In this document: piece by piece, positions 61,211 to 64,000 of the stretch
Position numbering within the stretch: the stretch's first letter is position 1
How the letters are laid out: the number at the start of each line of letters is the position of its first letter
Assembly (NCBI RefSeq): GCF_025147765.1
Contig: NZ_CP102265.1
Span: 3,385,001 to 3,449,000 of the forward strand
Direction of reading: 5' to 3'
From: Blautia obeum ATCC 29174
GTDB taxonomy: Bacteria; Bacillota; Clostridia; Lachnospirales; Lachnospiraceae
Length of the DNA stretch: 64,000 nucleotides
Notes under the pieces: generated by a model
The model's input: the letters and a program-made list of their open reading frames with translations, nothing else
The model's database searches: none
What the model was told of the DNA's origin: nothing
Program-made: the position numbers and the translations under genes

Positions 61211-61992
61211 CTTTCCTTGGCCTTATCTGCGCGGATCAGCTCACGGATTGCCTGCACCGCAACCTGGATTGCCTTATCTGTATCATGTACTACCGGATTT
61301 TCCAGTCCTAACTTTTCTCTTTCCTGATTTGCTAATACCAGGAAGCAGGAGCCGGCACGTACTCTTAAATGGCTTGCTACTACAAAAAGTGCTGCAGATT
61401 CCATCTCGGAAGCAAGGCAGCCCAGACGTTTCCATGCTTCCCATTTATTCATCAATTCATAGCTGACCGGTTTGGTTTCCGGTTCATGCTGTCCATAAAA
61501 TGCGTCCTTGCACTGTACTACACCTGTGTGGAATTCACAGCCTTCTTTTTTGGCGCCTGCCACAAGAGCATTGAGCACTTCCAGGTTTGCTACTGCCGGA
61601 AATTCGATCGGAGCATACTCTTTGCTGGTGCCTTCCATACGAATCGCCCCTGTCGCAATGACAATATCTCCACTCTTTACTTCTGTCTGCATTCCACCAC
61701 AGGTTCCGATACGGACAAACGTATCTGCACCACAGCGATAAAGCTCTTCCATTGCAATAGAAGCAGATGGTCCACCAATACCAGTAGAAGTTACACTCAC
61801 CTTTACTCCATCCAGTGTTCCTGTATAAGTTACATATTCTCTGTTATCAGCAACAAAAACCGGATCATCAAAATACTGTGCGATCTTTTTGCAGCGTTTC
61901 GGATCTCCCGGTAAGATCACATATCGTCCGACTTCTCCTTTTCCAACCTGAATATGATACTGTTTGCTTGCATCTTCTGAATAATTTTTCAT
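61207..61992 (-). CDS. udp: Uridine phosphorylase
   Basis: 261 residues from an ATG at 61992 (GAGAGGA upstream). Splits uridine to uracil and ribose 1-phosphate. Motifs: ILPGDPKRCKKIAQYF, TGIGGPSASIAMEEL, RIGTCGGMQ, and the ASEMESAALF nucleoside-binding motif. The open frame upstream is not coding; it runs into the transporter remnant. Confidence 0.95.
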   Translation of the reverse strand: MKNYSEDASKQYHIQVGKGEVGRYVILPGDPKRCKKIAQYFDDPVFVADNREYVTYTGTLDGVKVSVTSTGIGGPSASIAMEELYRCGADTFVRIGTCGGMQTEVKSGDIVIATGAIRMEGTSKEYAPIEFPAVANLEVLNALVAGAKKEGCEFHTGVVQCKDAFYGQHEPETKPVSYELMNKWEAWKRLGCLASEMESAALFVVASHLRVRAGSCFLVLANQEREKLGLENPVVHDTDKAIQVAVQAIRELIRADKAKER

Positions 61993-62011
61993 GTCTGATT
62001 CCTCTCTTTCT

Positions 62012-62160
62012 TTATCTCTGTCCCTTATCGTATGGAATTCCTTCTGCCTTCGGTGCTCTTGATTTCTGAGAAATAAAAGCAAGCACGACAAGAGAAACAA
62101 TATAAACTGCCAGGAAGTTTTAATGCTACAAGCGGTGCAGATCCACCGAATTTTTATTCT
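62012..62160 (-). pseudogene. 3' remnant of a nucleoside ABC transporter permease gene (NupQ-like), frameshifted
   Basis: Read from 62160, FGGSAPLVALKLPG appears in one frame and FLAVYIVSLVVLAFISQKSR with the end APKAEGIPYDKGQR in the next. This is the usual C-terminus of a YufQ/NupQ-type permease. The frame breaks near 62115, and upstream homology stops at about 62160 where the insertion element begins. The nucleoside-salvage operon thus lost its transporter start. Confidence 0.7.
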
Positions 62161-62164
62161 GTCA

Positions 62165-62330
62165 CCCGCATTTGTTATATGTGAACTACTCGGCAACTGA
62201 GTTACCAGAGCATTTGAAATCTGGCGGGATACCGCCTTTTTTCAGGGTGCGTCCATAACACCAATACTGCTCACCATTCGGCTATGCAGCTACTTTTATT
62301 ATTTCTGGTGTTTTTAGTCCGGTTACGGAC
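62165..62330 (-). ncRNA. Candidate omega (TnpB guide) RNA
   Basis: In IS200/605 elements the guide RNA overlaps the tnpB 3' end and the right end of the element. This interval has that position and the two hairpins. Nothing more specific than location supports it; the guide would be the flanking NupQ sequence. Confidence 0.3.
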
Positions 62331-63538
62331 ATTTCCTTCTGTTTTCCGGATACGGAAAGATGTTTCCGCAGGATATTAAATGCGCCTACTGCATCTGCGT
62401 TAAATCTTACTCCATCAGTTATATACATACCACGTTCTTTTCGATTTGATGCTTCTGCATGTCTTTTTGATACTTCTGGTGATAACGGGCTGCACTGACT
62501 GGTATAGCTTTCCTCCTGTTTTATCAATTGTATTCCATACAGTTTCAGCTTATATTCCAGCATGATATACAGCCTGTTATATGGCAGTCCGTGAAACTTC
62601 TGGTTGGTCTTATGTCCCATATCTTTCTCTTTACGGATGTTTCGGATGTCTCCCACAACCACACATCGGATATCTTCTTTTCTGCAGTATTCTGCGATCC
62701 ATCTGGTTGTTTTATGAAGGTAATCCTTCACTGCATTCTGCTTTTTCCTGTAAAGTCTCTGGATATGTTTCGATGATTTTGGATATTTTATTCCTCTTTC
62801 CGACTGCTGTGCATACCATACGGACTGCACTCTGGCGATCTCTTTATGAAAATATCTTTCCAATGAAAGGTATTTTCTTCCCAGGATAAAAGTCCTGCCA
62901 TTTCCGGAATCATAACAGGTCATCAGATTATGAAGTCCCAGATCAACAGATAAATAATGTCCATTCTGAGAAAGCTGTTCCGGCTCTTCAATCTCATAGA
63001 TAACGATAAGCTCACATGTTCCATTTTCCGGCGGATAGATCCGCAGCTGTTTTATATGATCCATGTTCCTGAAAATCTTATTTTCAAGATATAGAAATTT
63101 TTCATGGATCCCATAGGTTTCTTCCATATAGCTTTTCAGATCCCTTGGCAGAGACAGACGCAGCTGGTCTGAGCCTTTCTCATGCCGGATCCCCATCTGC
63201 ATATATGTGACCGGTATATTGTCCTGTTTAAAACGGGGCGGATTTGGCTCTTTGATTCCTCCGGTCTTTTTTAGGACATAAAAAGATTTCCATGCTTTGT
63301 CCAACTGCTTGCAGGTCTCCTGCGCTGTCTGTGATGGCAGCTGTCTGTACCACAGATCTCCTTTATGTGCTTTTTTCTGATAATACCAGTCAGGATACTT
63401 TTCCAGTCCCAGTTCTTTATAATGATGACGTTCATAGTTGCAGACATTCCAGAGTTTGGAAGCCGCATAACACATATGCCCTATAATGTTGGAATATTCC
63501 GGACAGATCTTTAACGATGTTCTGTGTGACAGCAGCAT
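62282..63538 (-). CDS. tnpB: TnpB-like RNA-guided nuclease of IS200/IS605, atypical active site
   Basis: 418 residues from an ATG at 63538 with AAGGAGGGG upstream. RuvC-I is LSVDLGLHNLMTC (Asp present). At RuvC-II the usual I-E-D-L reads VVVGDIRNIRKE, so the standard glutamate is missing. The zinc-ribbon region TSQCSPLSPEVSKRHAEASN has one cysteine instead of four. RuvC-III is NADAVGAFNIL (Asp present). This is a known clostridial TnpB variant type; whether it cuts DNA is not clear. Confidence 0.88.
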   Translation of the reverse strand: MLLSHRTSLKICPEYSNIIGHMCYAASKLWNVCNYERHHYKELGLEKYPDWYYQKKAHKGDLWYRQLPSQTAQETCKQLDKAWKSFYVLKKTGGIKEPNPPRFKQDNIPVTYMQMGIRHEKGSDQLRLSLPRDLKSYMEETYGIHEKFLYLENKIFRNMDHIKQLRIYPPENGTCELIVIYEIEEPEQLSQNGHYLSVDLGLHNLMTCYDSGNGRTFILGRKYLSLERYFHKEIARVQSVWYAQQSERGIKYPKSSKHIQRLYRKKQNAVKDYLHKTTRWIAEYCRKEDIRCVVVGDIRNIRKEKDMGHKTNQKFHGLPYNRLYIMLEYKLKLYGIQLIKQEESYTSQCSPLSPEVSKRHAEASNRKERGMYITDGVRFNADAVGAFNILRKHLSVSGKQKEMSVTGLKTPEIIKVAA

Positions 63539-63593
63539 TCCTCTCCCCTCCTTCAGACAGCTATGCAGATGGAGTTTTACACTCCACCCTGAT

Positions 63594-64000
63594 TTAATAC
63601 GATTTGCTCTGATGTTCAATATAACGGCGGATATTTTCTTCAGATACTGATCCGATTGTCTCCACATAATAGGAATGGTTCCACAGCTCTCCCTTCCATA
63701 GCTGGTTTCTTATTTCCGGAAAACGTTCGAATAATTTTCTGCCGGTGATCCCCTTCAGATACTTGACAATTGCTGTTATAGACAGCTTTGGTGGAGCTGA
63801 TACAAAACAATGGACATGGTCACCTTCACCACATTCAAATAAATGAACGGCAAAGCCCTTGTCCTCAGCAATCTGCTGCACCAGTTCCTGAAGGTATTCC
63901 TCAATATCTGGTGTTAATATCTTCCGCCGGTATTTCACTGACCATACCATATGGTAGTTAATATTACATACACAAGTTCTATAATGTATTAGATTTTCTT
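63594..64000 (-). CDS. tnpA: IS200/IS605 TnpA transposase (HUH, Y1), 5' end beyond the window
   Basis: At least 135 residues; the frame is open to the edge (NYHMVWSVKYRRKIL and upstream CVCNIN). The HUH pair is DHVHCFVSAPP, the catalytic tyrosine is in NHSYYVETIG. It cuts and rejoins single-stranded DNA ends. The internal ATG at 63950 would lose the first strand, so the true start is probably just outside. Confidence 0.92.
   Translation of the reverse strand, partial: ENLIHYRTCVCNINYHMVWSVKYRRKILTPDIEEYLQELVQQIAEDKGFAVHLFECGEGDHVHCFVSAPPKLSITAIVKYLKGITGRKLFERFPEIRNQLWKGELWNHSYYVETIGSVSEENIRRYIEHQSKSY

Larger units (their letters stand above)
62161..64000 (-). mobile_element. IS200/IS605-family element, left boundary near 62161, continues past the right edge
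   Basis: Contains tnpA (HUH, Y1) and tnpB in the same orientation. Subterminal hairpins typical of the family lie after tnpB (GGCGG-GATA-CCGCC at 62223-62236; ACTC/GAGT near 62188-62202). The junction with the NupQ remnant is within about 20 bases of 62160. The tnpA end is outside. Confidence 0.8.

Overview
The window is a chromosome segment of a low-to-mid GC, endospore-forming Firmicute, most likely a gut Lachnospiraceae (Blautia/Dorea/Mediterraneibacter-like). Reasons: a GerA-type germinant receptor operon, a SPOCS/LysM spore-coat protein, a T-box in front of ileS, strong AGGAGG ribosome sites, Gram-positive promoters, ABC sugar importers without their own ATPase, and a glycyl radical enzyme of anaerobes. 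I see no rRNA, tRNA, CRISPR or prophage.

Layout. 1-4.4 kb: two tandem polysaccharide-deacetylase-like paralogs (the first runs off the left edge), a small membrane protein, a DUF1934 protein and murI. 4.4-11.8 kb: a germination operon (gerAA, a gerAB::gerAC fusion, a small membrane ORF), then a PrcB-like lipoprotein, a SipL-like protein, ispE and a GntR regulator. 11.8-26.3 kb: housekeeping genes (plsC, galK with a divergent AraC regulator, an HD hydrolase, glgP, ileS with its T-box, a D,D-carboxypeptidase, a DEDDh exonuclease, htrA). 26.5-31.9 kb: a very long YhgE/Pip-type membrane protein with a divergent TetR regulator and palindromic operators, a duplicated-domain rhamnose-mutarotase-like protein and a DUF2284 protein. 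32.1-36.8 kb: a complete BceRS-BceAB-type antimicrobial-peptide sensing and resistance module with a candidate BceR box. 36.9-40.9 kb: pgi, a GNAT acetyltransferase with a decayed partial copy nearby, and metY.

41-52.5 kb is the most interesting part. It is an 11.4-kb carbohydrate cassette: LacI regulator, an (alpha/alpha)6-type glycosidase-like protein, a glycyl-radical-enzyme activase, a glycyl radical enzyme with a C-x-E active site, a zinc-type alcohol dehydrogenase, two sugar ABC permeases and a binding protein. It is bounded by 64-bp direct repeats (61/64 identical) and carries LacI-type operator sequences. It looks like a radical-based sugar or polyol catabolic pathway of unknown substrate on a removable cassette. 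It abuts a raffinose/melibiose-type operon (52.5-58.9 kb: binding protein, two permeases, GH36 alpha-galactosidase, divergent AraC regulator), whose intergenic region holds a perfect 16-bp inverted repeat.

58.9-64 kb: a decayed BspA-like surface-protein remnant, then a nucleoside-salvage operon (udp, cdd, deoB). Its upstream end is a frameshifted remnant of a nucleoside ABC permease abutting an IS200/IS605 element. That element encodes a TnpA (running off the right edge) and a TnpB lacking the usual zinc-ribbon cysteines and the usual RuvC-II glutamate.
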